Positions 23,809 through 33,374 of a stretch of 64,000 bases of DNA are shown piece after piece. A model generated the notes under the pieces. That model saw nothing but the letters and a program-made list of their open reading frames with translations, was not told the origin of the DNA and did not search any database. Position 1 is the first letter of the stretch; the number at the start of each line of letters is the position of its first letter. This stretch comes from Bacteroidota bacterium. Its GTDB lineage: Bacteria > Bacteroidota > Bacteroidia > Bacteroidales > JAAUTT01. Made by a program: the position numbers and the translations under genes. The stretch is from contig JAJYAG010000008.1 in assembly GCA_021779665.1 (NCBI GenBank), positions 1 through 64,000 of the forward strand. Reading direction: 5' to 3'.

Positions 23809-26800
23809 ATGAAAATTCCTGTATGTAAGGGTTACTCGCCCGGAGTAATCAAAAAAAGGCTCATTCCGTTGCCTTTTGGCTTGCTTCTGCTTATTTTACT
23901 TTCCGGAACCATTCGTTTAAATGCTGAAGATCTTAAACAATCGTTTAAAGTCTCAGGTGTTGTTACCGCATCCGATTCGAAAGAACCACTGCCTGGTGTA
24001 AATGTTACCATGGAAGGAACTACCCTGGGTACTGTTTCCGACCAAAATGGAAAGTATACCATTGATGTACCTGACAAAAATGCCACACTTGTTTTTTCAT
24101 ATCTGGGTTACACAAAACAGATTGTTAAGGTTGAAGGTCGCGCCCAGATCGATATTATGCTTCAGCCCGATGTTCAGCAGCTTTCGGAGCTGGTGGTTGT
24201 AGGTTACGCCACCCAGAAAAAGGTGAACCTTACGGGTGCTGTTTCAAGCATTAATTCCGAAGATATCAAACAAGCTCCGGTATCGAGTGTTGCCCAATCT
24301 ATGATGGGACGTATGCCTGGTATGATCATGAAGAATATTTCAGGTCAGCCTGGTAACTTCGACGCCGTTAAATTCAGCGTCCGCGGTTTTGGAAGTCCGC
24401 TTCTCATTATCGACGGTATGCCTGCCAACAATGAACAGTTTGTCCAACTCGATCCCAATGATGTTGAAAATATCAGTGTACTGAAAGATGCGGCCTCTGC
24501 TGCTGTTTACGGGGCCCGCGCCGGCAACGGGGTTATCCTGGTAACTACAAAGCGTGGAAAGTCCCTGAAACCTCAGATCAGCTATTCTGGTAATTATAGT
24601 CTGCAGGCTTTCACCAACCCGCCTGAATTCGCCTCTTCGTACGAACTGGCCGTAATGGAAAACATTGGTTACCTGAACGAGAATAAGCTTCCCTATAAAT
24701 GGTCCGACGAACAGATCCAAAAGTTCAAGGATGGCTCCGATCCTGCATATCCCAACACCGATTGGTTTAACGAGGTATTCCTGAAGTATGCACCTCAAAG
24801 TCAGCACAACTTAAGTATACAGGGAGGCACCGAAAACGTGAAGTATTTCATTTCCGGTGGTTATCTGTCGCAAGACGGGATGTACAGATCGGGTGATCTT
24901 TATTACAAACGATATAATCTCCGGTCGAATGTGGATGTGAATATCACAAAAAAATTCTCCATAGGCACCGACCTGAGTATTAATGCAAGCGACATAAACA
25001 GTCCGCCATATGATATGGGCCGAGGTTCAAATCCCGGTGTTTACCATTCTATACTGCGTTCGCAACCGTACTGGCCAAAACAGTTTCCCGACCCGACAAA
25101 AGTGCCTTTCTCAGGTTATATGAACCCTGTTTACATGTCGGACAGCGACTACTCCGGGTATAAAAACACCAATCGCGTACTGGGCGATGTTAAACTTAAA
25201 TTTGCATATATACTTCCTTTGGGTTTTGAAGCCAAAGCTGTTCTGAACTATAAGCGCAGTTACTTTATAAACAAGGAACGCCGGAGAGAATTCCAGATTT
25301 ATACTTACGATTATGGCTCGGATGTTTACACACTACGCCAGAACAATACTTTTTCCGACTCCCGGGATGCCAAGTCGCTCTTGCAGTCAACGGATATTGT
25401 AAACGAAATAAACCAGCAGTATTTTCTTACCTGGAAAGGGAACTTTGGCAAGCACAACCTCTCAGCACTGGGTGTGTGGGAAATTAACACTTCCAATTAC
25501 AACAACATGAGTGCCTGGAGGCTGGCATACGACAACAATCTTGAATATCTTTTTGCAGGACCCGACCTGAACAAAGATAACAACGGATCAGCCGGTGAAG
25601 ACGGCCGTATGGGATACATCACACGTTTTAATTACGATTATAGCGGTAAGTATCTGTTCGAATTCAACTCCCGGTACGATGGTTCGTCCCGGTTCTCTCC
25701 CGAAAACCGCTGGGGCTTTTTCCCGTCAGTATCTTTAGGATGGAGAATTTCGGAAGAAGGCTTTTTCAAAAACAAAGTTCCTCTTATCAGCAACCTGAAA
25801 CTTCGTGGTTCGTTGGGTAAGAGCGGTTTCGACAATATTGCTCAATACGAGTACCTCGACCTCTTCCGTTTCTCGAACAAATATATTTTCGATCAGAACC
25901 TCGAGAGAAGTATCCAGTACAACGTTGTTTCAAATGCCTCGAGTACCTGGGAAAAGATGACTACACAGGATATTGGACTCGACCTGGGATTATGGGACAA
26001 CAGCCTCACCTTTGAATTCGACTGGTTCTACCGCGAACGTTCTGATGTGCTCACTCAGCTCTCCGGCTCGGTACCCGATGTTGTAGGTGCTAAAATGCCC
26101 AAGCTGAACTACTCGAAATACGATAACCGAGGTTTCGACCTGATGGTTACGTACAAGAACAGTGCATTTAACGACTTTAACTATGAAGTGAGCGGTAACT
26201 TTACCTGGACCCGCGAAAAAACAATACTTACCGACCAGCCGGTATATGCCAACGAAGAAGAACGCCGCCGCAAAGAGCTGAACGGACAGTGGACCAACCG
26301 CCTGTGGGGTTACCAGTCGGACGGACTATTTAAAACTCAGGAAGAAATTGAAACATGGGCCGATCAGGATGGGAAAAACAATGCAACAATCCTTCCCGGC
26401 GATATCAAGTACAAGGATGTTAACGGAGACGGTAAAATTGATGATGCCGACCAGACCATCATTGGCCGCGGATCAACTCCCGAAATTCTGTTTGGCGTTA
26501 ATGTGAACCTCTCCTACAAAGGTTTCGACCTGAACATGCTCTGGCAGGGCGCCACTAACTTCAACTATAACCTGATGCTTGTTCAGGAAACCTTTCGGCC
26601 GTTCTATGCAGACTCCTGGATGTGGAAGTTCTGGTACAAGGAAGCATGGACTCCCGAGAACCCATGGACCGGTGCCCAGAGAAACGGATACTATCCAAGG
26701 TACCGCTCCGACCAGACAAGCCGCAACCATTCCAACTGGAACAAAGATTCCGATTACTGGATGACCGATGCTACATACGTTCGTCTGAAAACTATCGAGT

Positions 26801-27006
26801 TAGGTTATACCTTCTCGCCAAGGCTGTTGAAAGTTCTGAAAGTTGATAAATTCAGGGTTTATGTTTCGGGCTATAACCTTCTCACATTCTCCAGCTGCGA
26901 CCTGCTCGATCCTGAAATTGAAGTTGACAGGAATGTGGTTCCTTACCCTGGAATGTACTATCCTCAGACCAAGGTTTATAACGTAGGGGTAACACTTACA
27001 TTTTAA
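23809..27006 (+). CDS. SusC/RagA-type TonB-linked outer-membrane transporter (PUL 2)
   Basis: A 1065-residue glycan importer. A long basic signal region ends RLNAEDL. The carboxypeptidase-regulatory-like domain (about 47-120) starts FKVSGVVTASDSKEPLPGVN. The TonB box region has SELVVVGYATQKKVNLTGAV, and the plug has FSVRGFGSPLLIIDGMPANN and VILVTTKRGKS. The barrel ends TKVYNVGVTLTF. Unlike the SusC at 11124 it has no STN domain, consistent with the absence of an adjacent sigma/anti-sigma pair. Control is therefore probably by the nearby GntR protein or a distant regulator. SusD follows after 18 bases. Confidence 0.95.
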   Translation: MKIPVCKGYSPGVIKKRLIPLPFGLLLLILLSGTIRLNAEDLKQSFKVSGVVTASDSKEPLPGVNVTMEGTTLGTVSDQNGKYTIDVPDKNATLVFSYLGYTKQIVKVEGRAQIDIMLQPDVQQLSELVVVGYATQKKVNLTGAVSSINSEDIKQAPVSSVAQSMMGRMPGMIMKNISGQPGNFDAVKFSVRGFGSPLLIIDGMPANNEQFVQLDPNDVENISVLKDAASAAVYGARAGNGVILVTTKRGKSLKPQISYSGNYSLQAFTNPPEFASSYELAVMENIGYLNENKLPYKWSDEQIQKFKDGSDPAYPNTDWFNEVFLKYAPQSQHNLSIQGGTENVKYFISGGYLSQDGMYRSGDLYYKRYNLRSNVDVNITKKFSIGTDLSINASDINSPPYDMGRGSNPGVYHSILRSQPYWPKQFPDPTKVPFSGYMNPVYMSDSDYSGYKNTNRVLGDVKLKFAYILPLGFEAKAVLNYKRSYFINKERRREFQIYTYDYGSDVYTLRQNNTFSDSRDAKSLLQSTDIVNEINQQYFLTWKGNFGKHNLSALGVWEINTSNYNNMSAWRLAYDNNLEYLFAGPDLNKDNNGSAGEDGRMGYITRFNYDYSGKYLFEFNSRYDGSSRFSPENRWGFFPSVSLGWRISEEGFFKNKVPLISNLKLRGSLGKSGFDNIAQYEYLDLFRFSNKYIFDQNLERSIQYNVVSNASSTWEKMTTQDIGLDLGLWDNSLTFEFDWFYRERSDVLTQLSGSVPDVVGAKMPKLNYSKYDNRGFDLMVTYKNSAFNDFNYEVSGNFTWTREKTILTDQPVYANEEERRRKELNGQWTNRLWGYQSDGLFKTQEEIETWADQDGKNNATILPGDIKYKDVNGDGKIDDADQTIIGRGSTPEILFGVNVNLSYKGFDLNMLWQGATNFNYNLMLVQETFRPFYADSWMWKFWYKEAWTPENPWTGAQRNGYYPRYRSDQTSRNHSNWNKDSDYWMTDATYVRLKTIELGYTFSPRLLKVLKVDKFRVYVSGYNLLTFSSCDLLDPEIEVDRNVVPYPGMYYPQTKVYNVGVTLTF

Positions 27007-27024
27007 CCTTTAAAAAAGAAGATT

Positions 27025-28788
27025 ATGAAAAATACATATATCATATTTATTGCTTTTTGCGCACTCCTCATTTCGGGTTGTGCAAAGGATGTTTTCGATA
27101 AAAAGCCTTTGGATAAAATCTCGGAGGCCGACGTATGGAAGGATAAAAACCTTATCCGTGCCTATGTTACTAATCTTTACTCACGGTTCCCGTTTAACGG
27201 GGCTTTCTCCGATAACTACCGTTATTCGGATGAGTCGTCGTATGCCGATGGCCCAAAGACCAATATAACGGAAGGCCGGGTGAGCAAAACCAGCGAAGGT
27301 CTTTCTTACTGGGATTATACCATCATTCGCGACTGTAATATTTTTATCTCCAAAATAGATAAAGTCAGCTCCTCAGTATTAAGTAACCAGGAAAAAAACG
27401 GTTTTCTTGCTGAGGTAAAGGTAATCAGGGCCGTTGTTTACTACGAAATGGCAAAACGTTATGGCGGTGTTCCTCTGATCACTACTGTTCTCGACCCGTT
27501 TGCTGCACCTGAGGAAAACATGCTTCCCCGGAACAAGGAAATTGAAATCTACGATTTTATAGTTAAGGAACTGGATGAAGCCATCCCCATGCTTTCGAAA
27601 TCGTCAACCCCAAGAGGTGTAATCAACAGGTGGACAGCCTTTGCTTATAAATCGAGAGCTTGTAACTGGGCCGCATGTATTGCAAAGTACGGAACTTTGG
27701 ACCCGAACGGTCTCACCGGAGTTCCTTCCGAAAGGGCAAACGCATTTTTTCAGCTTGCTTACAACAGCGCCGACTCTGTGATCTTATCAGGTCAGTATCA
27801 GTTGTACAACAAAATTCCTGATAAGTCGAAAAACTACCAGAATATCTTTAATGAAAAGAACCACTCCGAAATTATTTTCCACAGGGTTTACAATGGTATC
27901 GACATAGGCCACAACTGGGATAAAGGTAATATTCCGCCAAGTTTTACAGGTCCGGGTGCAGGGAAATGCAATCCTGTATGGGAATTCCTGCTCAGCTACG
28001 AAAACATTGACGGCAGCACCGACCAGCCCAATATCGGAACTGCCTATCTTTATAACTCCTTTGCCGAAGCGCTTGTAAAAAAGGATCCCCGTTTGCATGC
28101 AACCGTTATGTACCAGGGAACACTCTGGCAGCGCGATACCGTTATGGTTTACGAAGGTATTGATACCGGAATGGTTGCCTCGGCAAGTTCAGCCAAAATT
28201 CTTGCCGGTAAAACAGCTTTTTATACCTGGAAACGTCAAACCGGTAAGGATTCGAAGTTATCTTCGGCAAGTAACGACAACGTTACCAAAACCGGTTTCT
28301 ACATTAAAAAATACATGGACGAAAGCAATGTGCTGCCACTCTCGGGACAAGCCAAAACCAACTGGATCGAAATACGCCTTGCCGAGATGTATCTCACCAA
28401 AGCCGAGGCAGCTATGGAGCTGGGTCTCACCGATGCCGCCGTGGCTGCTGTGAACGTAACACGGCAACGAGCGGGCATTACACTGCTTAATTCGGGAAAT
28501 ATCACCATGGATAAAATCCGGAACGAACGAAAGATTGAGCTAGCATTCGAAAATCACCGCTACTGGGACCTGCGCCGGTGGAGAACAGCAGAAGCTGTGC
28601 TTACAAACGGCGGTAAGAAGTTCCAGGGAATAAGGCCTTTCTTCCACTGGAAATCGCAGAAATATTACTTTATTAAAATTGATGGCGAAGATTTTACCAG
28701 GTCTTTCCGGAGAGAGCATTATTATAATCCGATTACCACGGCTCGCATAAATAATAATAGGGCGCTTATAGAGAATCCTAATTATTAA
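27025..28788 (+). CDS. SusD/RagB-type surface glycan-binding lipoprotein (PUL 2)
   Basis: A 587-residue lipoprotein with a classical lipobox (LLISGCAKD). SusD blocks are visible: an N-terminal segment FDKKPLDKISEADVWKDKN, VKVIRAVVYYEMAKRYGGVP, RWTAFAYKSRACNWAA, the C-terminal EIRLAEMYLTKAEAAMELG and NERKIELAFENHRYWDLRRW, and the ending YNPITTARINNNRALIENPNY. It works as the lid of the SusC at 23809. The product is longer than the first SusD, suggesting a different ligand loop set. Confidence 0.95.
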   Translation: MKNTYIIFIAFCALLISGCAKDVFDKKPLDKISEADVWKDKNLIRAYVTNLYSRFPFNGAFSDNYRYSDESSYADGPKTNITEGRVSKTSEGLSYWDYTIIRDCNIFISKIDKVSSSVLSNQEKNGFLAEVKVIRAVVYYEMAKRYGGVPLITTVLDPFAAPEENMLPRNKEIEIYDFIVKELDEAIPMLSKSSTPRGVINRWTAFAYKSRACNWAACIAKYGTLDPNGLTGVPSERANAFFQLAYNSADSVILSGQYQLYNKIPDKSKNYQNIFNEKNHSEIIFHRVYNGIDIGHNWDKGNIPPSFTGPGAGKCNPVWEFLLSYENIDGSTDQPNIGTAYLYNSFAEALVKKDPRLHATVMYQGTLWQRDTVMVYEGIDTGMVASASSAKILAGKTAFYTWKRQTGKDSKLSSASNDNVTKTGFYIKKYMDESNVLPLSGQAKTNWIEIRLAEMYLTKAEAAMELGLTDAAVAAVNVTRQRAGITLLNSGNITMDKIRNERKIELAFENHRYWDLRRWRTAEAVLTNGGKKFQGIRPFFHWKSQKYYFIKIDGEDFTRSFRREHYYNPITTARINNNRALIENPNY

Positions 28789-28805
28789 TCTTAACTAAGA
28801 AGACT

Positions 28806-29501
28806 ATGAACACGATAATAAAAACTTTGACTGTTTTACTGGTACTTACAATGGTTTTGTTTACCAGTTGCGAAATTTCGCCCGACCCGGGTTTTGATGG
28901 TGCTATAAAAGGCACTGTGGTGGATACACTTAATAACCCTGTTTATGCTGATGTTACTTCGAATGTTCTGCTTATCAACGCGCTTGGCGAAAGGGATAAG
29001 ACCGAGACGGCCATCAGGGTGAAGGGTGATGGAACATACGCTAATCTGAAACTTTATCCCAAACTGTATAAAATTTGGGTAAAGGGCCCTGTTTTCCTTA
29101 AAGAACCTTCGGATACCGTAAGGTTTGATTTTTCGGGTGGTAAAGTAATGGAGCAGAATTTTACAGTTGTTCCATTCATCAGTTTGAAAATTAATCTGGT
29201 GGAACAACCGGTGGATTCGCTGGTGAAAATAAGCTACGAAATTAAGGGTAACCGCGGAAAAGTTCCGAATACACGCGAGCTTTACTGCAGCACGGCACCG
29301 TATCCGACCAAAAGTACAGGTACGGCAACAACTTATAAAACGGTGAGCATTAAGCTTACAAATAACAACGGACAAACAACTATCACCGGTTTAAGCCGGG
29401 GTAAGAAGTATTTCATCAGGGTTGGAGCCAATACAAGCTCAATAAACAGCGACCCTATGAATTACAGCAACCAGATAATTGTTACAACGGCGCCAAAATA
29501 A
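28806..29501 (+). CDS. DUF3823 lipoprotein of PUL 2
   Basis: A 231-residue surface lipoprotein (signal ending LFTSCEISPD). The N-terminal beta-sandwich (about 30-120) resembles a carboxypeptidase-regulatory fold with GAIKGTVVDTLNNPVYADVT and KIWVKGPVFL. A second sandwich (about 125-228) of the DUF3823 C-terminal type ends with ITGLSRGKKYFIRVGANT. DUF3823 proteins occur almost only beside SusCD pairs and are thought to bind glycan on the cell surface. It is 17 bases after SusD. Confidence 0.88.
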   Translation: MNTIIKTLTVLLVLTMVLFTSCEISPDPGFDGAIKGTVVDTLNNPVYADVTSNVLLINALGERDKTETAIRVKGDGTYANLKLYPKLYKIWVKGPVFLKEPSDTVRFDFSGGKVMEQNFTVVPFISLKINLVEQPVDSLVKISYEIKGNRGKVPNTRELYCSTAPYPTKSTGTATTYKTVSIKLTNNNGQTTITGLSRGKKYFIRVGANTSSINSDPMNYSNQIIVTTAPK

Positions 29502-29510
29502 GTTTGGAAT

Positions 29511-29560
29511 TAGTAGTAGTTTTGGAAGCAGCGGGATGTAGTGATTACCTCCTGCTGCTA
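29511..29560 (+). other. Structured intergenic element B (hairpin with conserved loop) between DUF3823 and GH genes
   Basis: AGCAGCGGGA pairs with TCCTGCTGCT (10 pairs, one G-U) around a loop containing GTAGTGAT. It is preceded by TAGTAGTAGTTTTG and followed by ATTG. These three conserved parts match element A at 9077-9125, while the stem bases differ with pairing kept. It separates SusCD-DUF3823 from the enzyme genes and could lower enzyme expression relative to the transporter or mark RNA processing. Confidence 0.65.
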
Positions 29561-29599
29561 TTGCCGCTGTGTTAATGTATAACTGAAAATAGATGTAAC

Positions 29600-30925
29600 A
29601 TGGTTTTAAGATTTGTATCAGTTTTCTTTCTGCTCTCAGTCGTTTCAGCTTTGAAGGGACAAAAAGCGTTAATGCTTCACGACCCGTATACAAGCGCCTT
29701 TAGAGTTGATCCGCAATATCCGTTTCATTTGAAAAATTCGGATGGGAAGCATCTTTTTATTCTCAACAGGACCGCCTGGGCCTACTTTGCCTGCACATAT
29801 CCTGAGAATGTGATTAAAAAGGCCCGTGAACAAGGAGTGACCACCATAAGAGTTGCTCTGGAGGGCTCGCCATATAAGGATGTGCTGCATTACGATATGT
29901 GGCCATGGATGGGAACAAGAGAGAAGCCTGATTTCGGCCGGATGAACGAAGCTTACTGGAAGGAAGTGGAACGCCGTATCCTCCTTGCCGGTCAAGAGGG
30001 AATTGGCATCAATCTCACAATTTATTTTACATTTAAACCTTCCGAAAAGGATATTCCTTCTCAGCAGCTATACTGGCAAACCATCATTAAGCGGCTTTCG
30101 AAATTTCCAAACATCATCTGCTGGGAGATTATGAATGAGTATGCAAATAACGAGAAGTTTCAGGATGTTGCCGGAGAATATTTTGTTAAGAACGACCCTT
30201 ACAAACGACCAGTTATTTCGTCGGATGGAACTACCGATGATGCGCTGTGGGCCGACAAACCGTGGATGGGAATGGCGATAGTCCACACGTGCACCGGGTC
30301 GGGACCTCCTTACGACCTCGAAACCTGGTACAGTGCGATAGCCCGCAACACACGTTCGCATGGTAAACCAGCCTTTAACAACGAAACCGGACGCGAAATA
30401 CGCCATAAGAACGACGATGGAGTTCACCGCCGCAAACAATCGTGGCTTTCGAATACAGCCGGTTGTTTCTGGACCCACCATACATGGGACGGCTGCGAAG
30501 GAATAAACGATACACTCTATGTTTCGCCGGGACAGGAATTTCTGAAGCCCATGTCCGACTTCTTTCATGCTATTCCGTTCTGGACGCTTAACCCCAACTA
30601 TACAGTTTGCAGGGTTACATCCGATACTTTAATACAGAATACCTTGTGCGATCCAAGGCGCGACTTTGCCATTTCTTACATCTGTACACGCCAAACAGGC
30701 CGCGAAATTGAAGGTGCCGGGGCACTCATGCGTTTCCCCGATGGAGAGTATAAAATAGAGTTTTTTGACCCTTCGGTATATCAAAAGATTTCGGAAACAA
30801 CGGTAACTTCCAAGAGCCTCCGTAATACTTATCCGGTGATAATTCCTAAATTTAAGGACGATGTTCTTTTGAAAATCACTAAAATAAAGGCTGAAGCCAA
30901 AACAATCATCCCGGGAACAGAATAA
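29600..30925 (+). CDS. Secreted clan GH-A glycoside hydrolase (DUF4038/GH5-like)
   Basis: A 441-residue exported TIM-barrel enzyme with a signal peptide ending ALKGQ. The opening PFHLKNSDGKHLFILNRTAW and the strand 1 sequence GVTTIRVALEG resemble DUF4038-type (GH140-like) and GH5-like barrels. WEIMNEY places the acid/base Glu at residue 180. FNNETGRE places the nucleophile Glu at 262, the clan GH-A spacing. A small C-terminal beta domain (about 350-435) follows. It follows element B and is 6 bases upstream of the next hydrolase. The exact family and substrate are not certain; GH140 members cut apiose linkages in pectin, but this link is speculative. Confidence 0.75.
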   Translation: MVLRFVSVFFLLSVVSALKGQKALMLHDPYTSAFRVDPQYPFHLKNSDGKHLFILNRTAWAYFACTYPENVIKKAREQGVTTIRVALEGSPYKDVLHYDMWPWMGTREKPDFGRMNEAYWKEVERRILLAGQEGIGINLTIYFTFKPSEKDIPSQQLYWQTIIKRLSKFPNIICWEIMNEYANNEKFQDVAGEYFVKNDPYKRPVISSDGTTDDALWADKPWMGMAIVHTCTGSGPPYDLETWYSAIARNTRSHGKPAFNNETGREIRHKNDDGVHRRKQSWLSNTAGCFWTHHTWDGCEGINDTLYVSPGQEFLKPMSDFFHAIPFWTLNPNYTVCRVTSDTLIQNTLCDPRRDFAISYICTRQTGREIEGAGALMRFPDGEYKIEFFDPSVYQKISETTVTSKSLRNTYPVIIPKFKDDVLLKITKIKAEAKTIIPGTE

Positions 30926-30931
30926 AACATT

Positions 30932-31951
30932 ATGAAGAACAAAAACCTAATTCTCCTCTTGCTGGCTTGCACTTTCGCAACAAGCATTTTAACCCGGGCA
31001 GGGGCGCAGGGTAAAAGCACCCTTGCCGTTAAAGGAACACATTTTGAGATGAACGGGAAGCCCTTTGAATTTTCAGGAATAAGTTTCTTCAATGCCGTTT
31101 ATAATCCTGCATTCAACAAGAGCAGCGAGGAACGGACCAAGTGGATCAAACAATTCGGCGAATATGGTATCAATGTTCTTCGTGTCTGGTGCCAGTGGGA
31201 CAATGCCCGTGGCTTCATCGATGCCGGAAAGGAGTCTACTCTCTATTTGCCCGATGGTTCTCTCAATCAAAAACACCTGAACACTTTAAAGGAAATTCTG
31301 AAGGATGCCGATGAACAGGGTACTGTTATTTTGCTGGCTCTTTTCTCGCGCGAAAGCTGGAACGAAAACATACGCCTGAGCGATAAAGCCTCCGAAGTTG
31401 CTGTTGCCGAAATTGCGAACGCTCTTAACCCATACCGCAACCTGGTGCTTCAGGTATGGAACGAGTTTAATTACCGTACGGTTGATTACGTGAAAATTAT
31501 AAAACAAATTGATCCTGAGCGCATCGTAACCAATTCGCCGGGATATGCCGGTGAACTGGGCTCGATTGAAGAAAACCGTGCCCTCGATTACCTTTCGCCG
31601 CACACTACCCGCGACGACAACCGACATTGGGAAGTAGCCGATAAAGAAATATACTATCTCATTCAAAAGTACAACAAACCTGTTGTTGATGACGAGCCTG
31701 CCCGCCGCGGAACACCCAAATTTGGCGGACCTAAAAATCCCACTTCTCCCATGGATCATATCCTTCACCTTTACAACGTGTGGAAAGTGGGCGGTTATAT
31801 AGTTTATCACCACGATATGTTCCAGACCGGTTACGGCAGCGATGCCATTCCCGCAAACGGTATTCCTGCGCCGGGCTTCAGCAGCTATCACGACCAGGTA
31901 TTCAACTTCTTAAAAGACAAAAACCGTTATCTTAATCTGATCAGAAAATGA
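30932..31951 (+). CDS. Secreted GH5-like cellulase-superfamily glycoside hydrolase
   Basis: A 339-residue exported TIM barrel with a signal peptide ending RAGAQG. KGTHFEMNGKPFEFSGISFF and INVLRVWCQWDNARGF are typical GH5/mannanase-like openings. LQVWNEFNYR gives acid/base Glu178 and VVDDEPARRG gives nucleophile Glu255. The barrel fills the whole chain, with no binding module. It overlaps the racemase-like gene by four bases (ATGA). It is probably a second endo- or exo-acting enzyme of PUL 2; the polysaccharide is not determined. Confidence 0.8.
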   Translation: MKNKNLILLLLACTFATSILTRAGAQGKSTLAVKGTHFEMNGKPFEFSGISFFNAVYNPAFNKSSEERTKWIKQFGEYGINVLRVWCQWDNARGFIDAGKESTLYLPDGSLNQKHLNTLKEILKDADEQGTVILLALFSRESWNENIRLSDKASEVAVAEIANALNPYRNLVLQVWNEFNYRTVDYVKIIKQIDPERIVTNSPGYAGELGSIEENRALDYLSPHTTRDDNRHWEVADKEIYYLIQKYNKPVVDDEPARRGTPKFGGPKNPTSPMDHILHLYNVWKVGGYIVYHHDMFQTGYGSDAIPANGIPAPGFSSYHDQVFNFLKDKNRYLNLIRK

Positions 31952-32751
31952 TACAGCATATTGACAAATTCCTTCTCTTCGAAGAATATATGAAACTTAC
32001 AGGCACTCCCAGCCTGGATGATGAACCTGGAAATAATCCTGCCCTGAAAGGGAAAAAACTGGGTGTTGTCAACGGTTCATCGTGGGTAAGCTTGTGGAGT
32101 ACATGGTTTGGGAAAAGCATATTACCGGGGGTGAAAATTATTAATGTCGGTAACGAGGCTGTGCAGCTTAATTTTATGCAGGCGCATAAACAGGGTTTGC
32201 CTTGTCCTCCGCAAATCAACATCGACCTCTTTTGCCAGTACGCAGAACAATTGTACAGGCTTTACAATGTGGATGCTGTTTTAATTTCGTGTTCAACCAT
32301 GAACAGGGCTTTTCCGCAGGTGCAGCAGCATATGAAAAAGTTTGGTATTCCTGTTGTGCAGATTGACGAAGCCATGATGGAAGAAGCCGCAATGAGTGAT
32401 GGGAAAATTCTTGTAATTGCCACCCATGGACCTACTGTAAAAAGTACCCAGGATTTGTTAAGCGAAACGGCGGCGCGGCTTAACCGCAAAATATCATTTG
32501 CAGGCGCTACCATCGAAGACGCCTTTCACCTGTTGGGCGAAGGGAAAATAAGTGAGCACAACCAACTGATAGCCGATACCATTTTGGAAGCGCAACAAAA
32601 AGAAAAGATTGACATTGTTGTGCTGGCGCAGCTTTCAATGAGCGTATTCTCGTTTTCGTATCCCGACCCGGAAAAAACCTTTGGAGTGAAAGTGTTGAAC
32701 AGTGGCGAAACTGGTTTCGTACGTGCGGGAAAAATTTTAATGGGAGAATAG
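31948..32751 (+). CDS. Asp/Glu/hydantoin racemase-superfamily protein lacking the second catalytic Cys
   Basis: A 267-residue cytoplasmic protein. LGVVNGSSWVS near residue 32 and LISCSTMNRAFPQVQQ (Cys115) match the first half-site of the Asp/Glu racemase fold. In the second half the family motif GCT/GCA is replaced by VVLAQLSMSV (residues 224-232), with Gln228 where the second Cys should be. Two-base racemization needs both Cys, so it may be a one-base isomerase, a decarboxylase-like enzyme or inactive. It starts within the stop of the GH5-like gene and is the last gene of PUL 2, an unusual partner for hydrolases. Confidence 0.72.
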   Translation: MIQHIDKFLLFEEYMKLTGTPSLDDEPGNNPALKGKKLGVVNGSSWVSLWSTWFGKSILPGVKIINVGNEAVQLNFMQAHKQGLPCPPQINIDLFCQYAEQLYRLYNVDAVLISCSTMNRAFPQVQQHMKKFGIPVVQIDEAMMEEAAMSDGKILVIATHGPTVKSTQDLLSETAARLNRKISFAGATIEDAFHLLGEGKISEHNQLIADTILEAQQKEKIDIVVLAQLSMSVFSFSYPDPEKTFGVKVLNSGETGFVRAGKILMGE

Positions 32752-32759
32752 CTTTAGCA

Positions 32760-33374
32760 CTAATCCTGTTTTAATACCCGAAACGTAATATTCAACCTTG
32801 GCCCTATCCGCTTGTTTGTTTTGGCAATCTGATGTTCCCAGCAGCGCTGACTGGCGCCTTTCATGATGAGCAGACTGCCGGGTGTGAGTTCAACACTCCG
32901 GGTAACCGATTTTTCCTCGTAATTTCTGAACTGAAATGTCCTTGCCGCTCCCATGCTCAAAGAGGCAATTACGGGCTCCGCGCCCCAGTTGCGTTCTTTG
33001 TCGCGGTGCCAGCTTACACTGTCTTTCCCGTCGCGATAGAGGTTGAGCAATGCATGGGTGAATTTTACTCCTGCCACTCCTTCAACTCTTTCGCGCAGGG
33101 TTTGAAGGTTTGGGCTCCAGGGTTGTACATTTAACGTTTCTTCAGAATACTCCAGTCCTTCACCTGGATCGCCGCAAAATGCTGTAAGCCTTGGCTGAAG
33201 CACATCTTTGTCGTAAATATGAATCAAAAGCTGTTTGAATTGATACTCCTGCAGGAGCTTCTTCATAAACACTGCGCTTTCTGCCTCGGTGAGAAAACCC
33301 GGATAAAACAAAGCTTCCCCATCGTATGGCAAAAGGTTAATGCCCTGAGTGATATTAAAAAGCGATTGCTGCAT
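32760..33374 (-). CDS. AlkB-like 2-oxoglutarate/Fe(II) dioxygenase
   Basis: A 204-residue dioxygenase that would oxidatively remove alkyl groups from damaged nucleic acid bases. The Fe site WHRDKERNWG gives HxD, and EHQIAKTNKRIGPRLNITFR supplies the distal His and the two Arg that bind 2-oxoglutarate in RxNxTFR. VIASLSMGAARTFQFRN and the Gly-rich SLLIMKGASQ strand are typical of the AlkB/ALKBH2-3 branch. It converges with the racemase-like gene with only eight bases between stops and is divergent from the DUF488 gene. Confidence 0.92.
   Translation of the reverse strand: MQQSLFNITQGINLLPYDGEALFYPGFLTEAESAVFMKKLLQEYQFKQLLIHIYDKDVLQPRLTAFCGDPGEGLEYSEETLNVQPWSPNLQTLRERVEGVAGVKFTHALLNLYRDGKDSVSWHRDKERNWGAEPVIASLSMGAARTFQFRNYEEKSVTRSVELTPGSLLIMKGASQRCWEHQIAKTNKRIGPRLNITFRVLKQD

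Noticed and set aside
29689-29710. GTATAC near the start of the 29600 gene as another GntR operator
   Set aside because: It lies inside coding sequence and lacks the full TGTATACA core.
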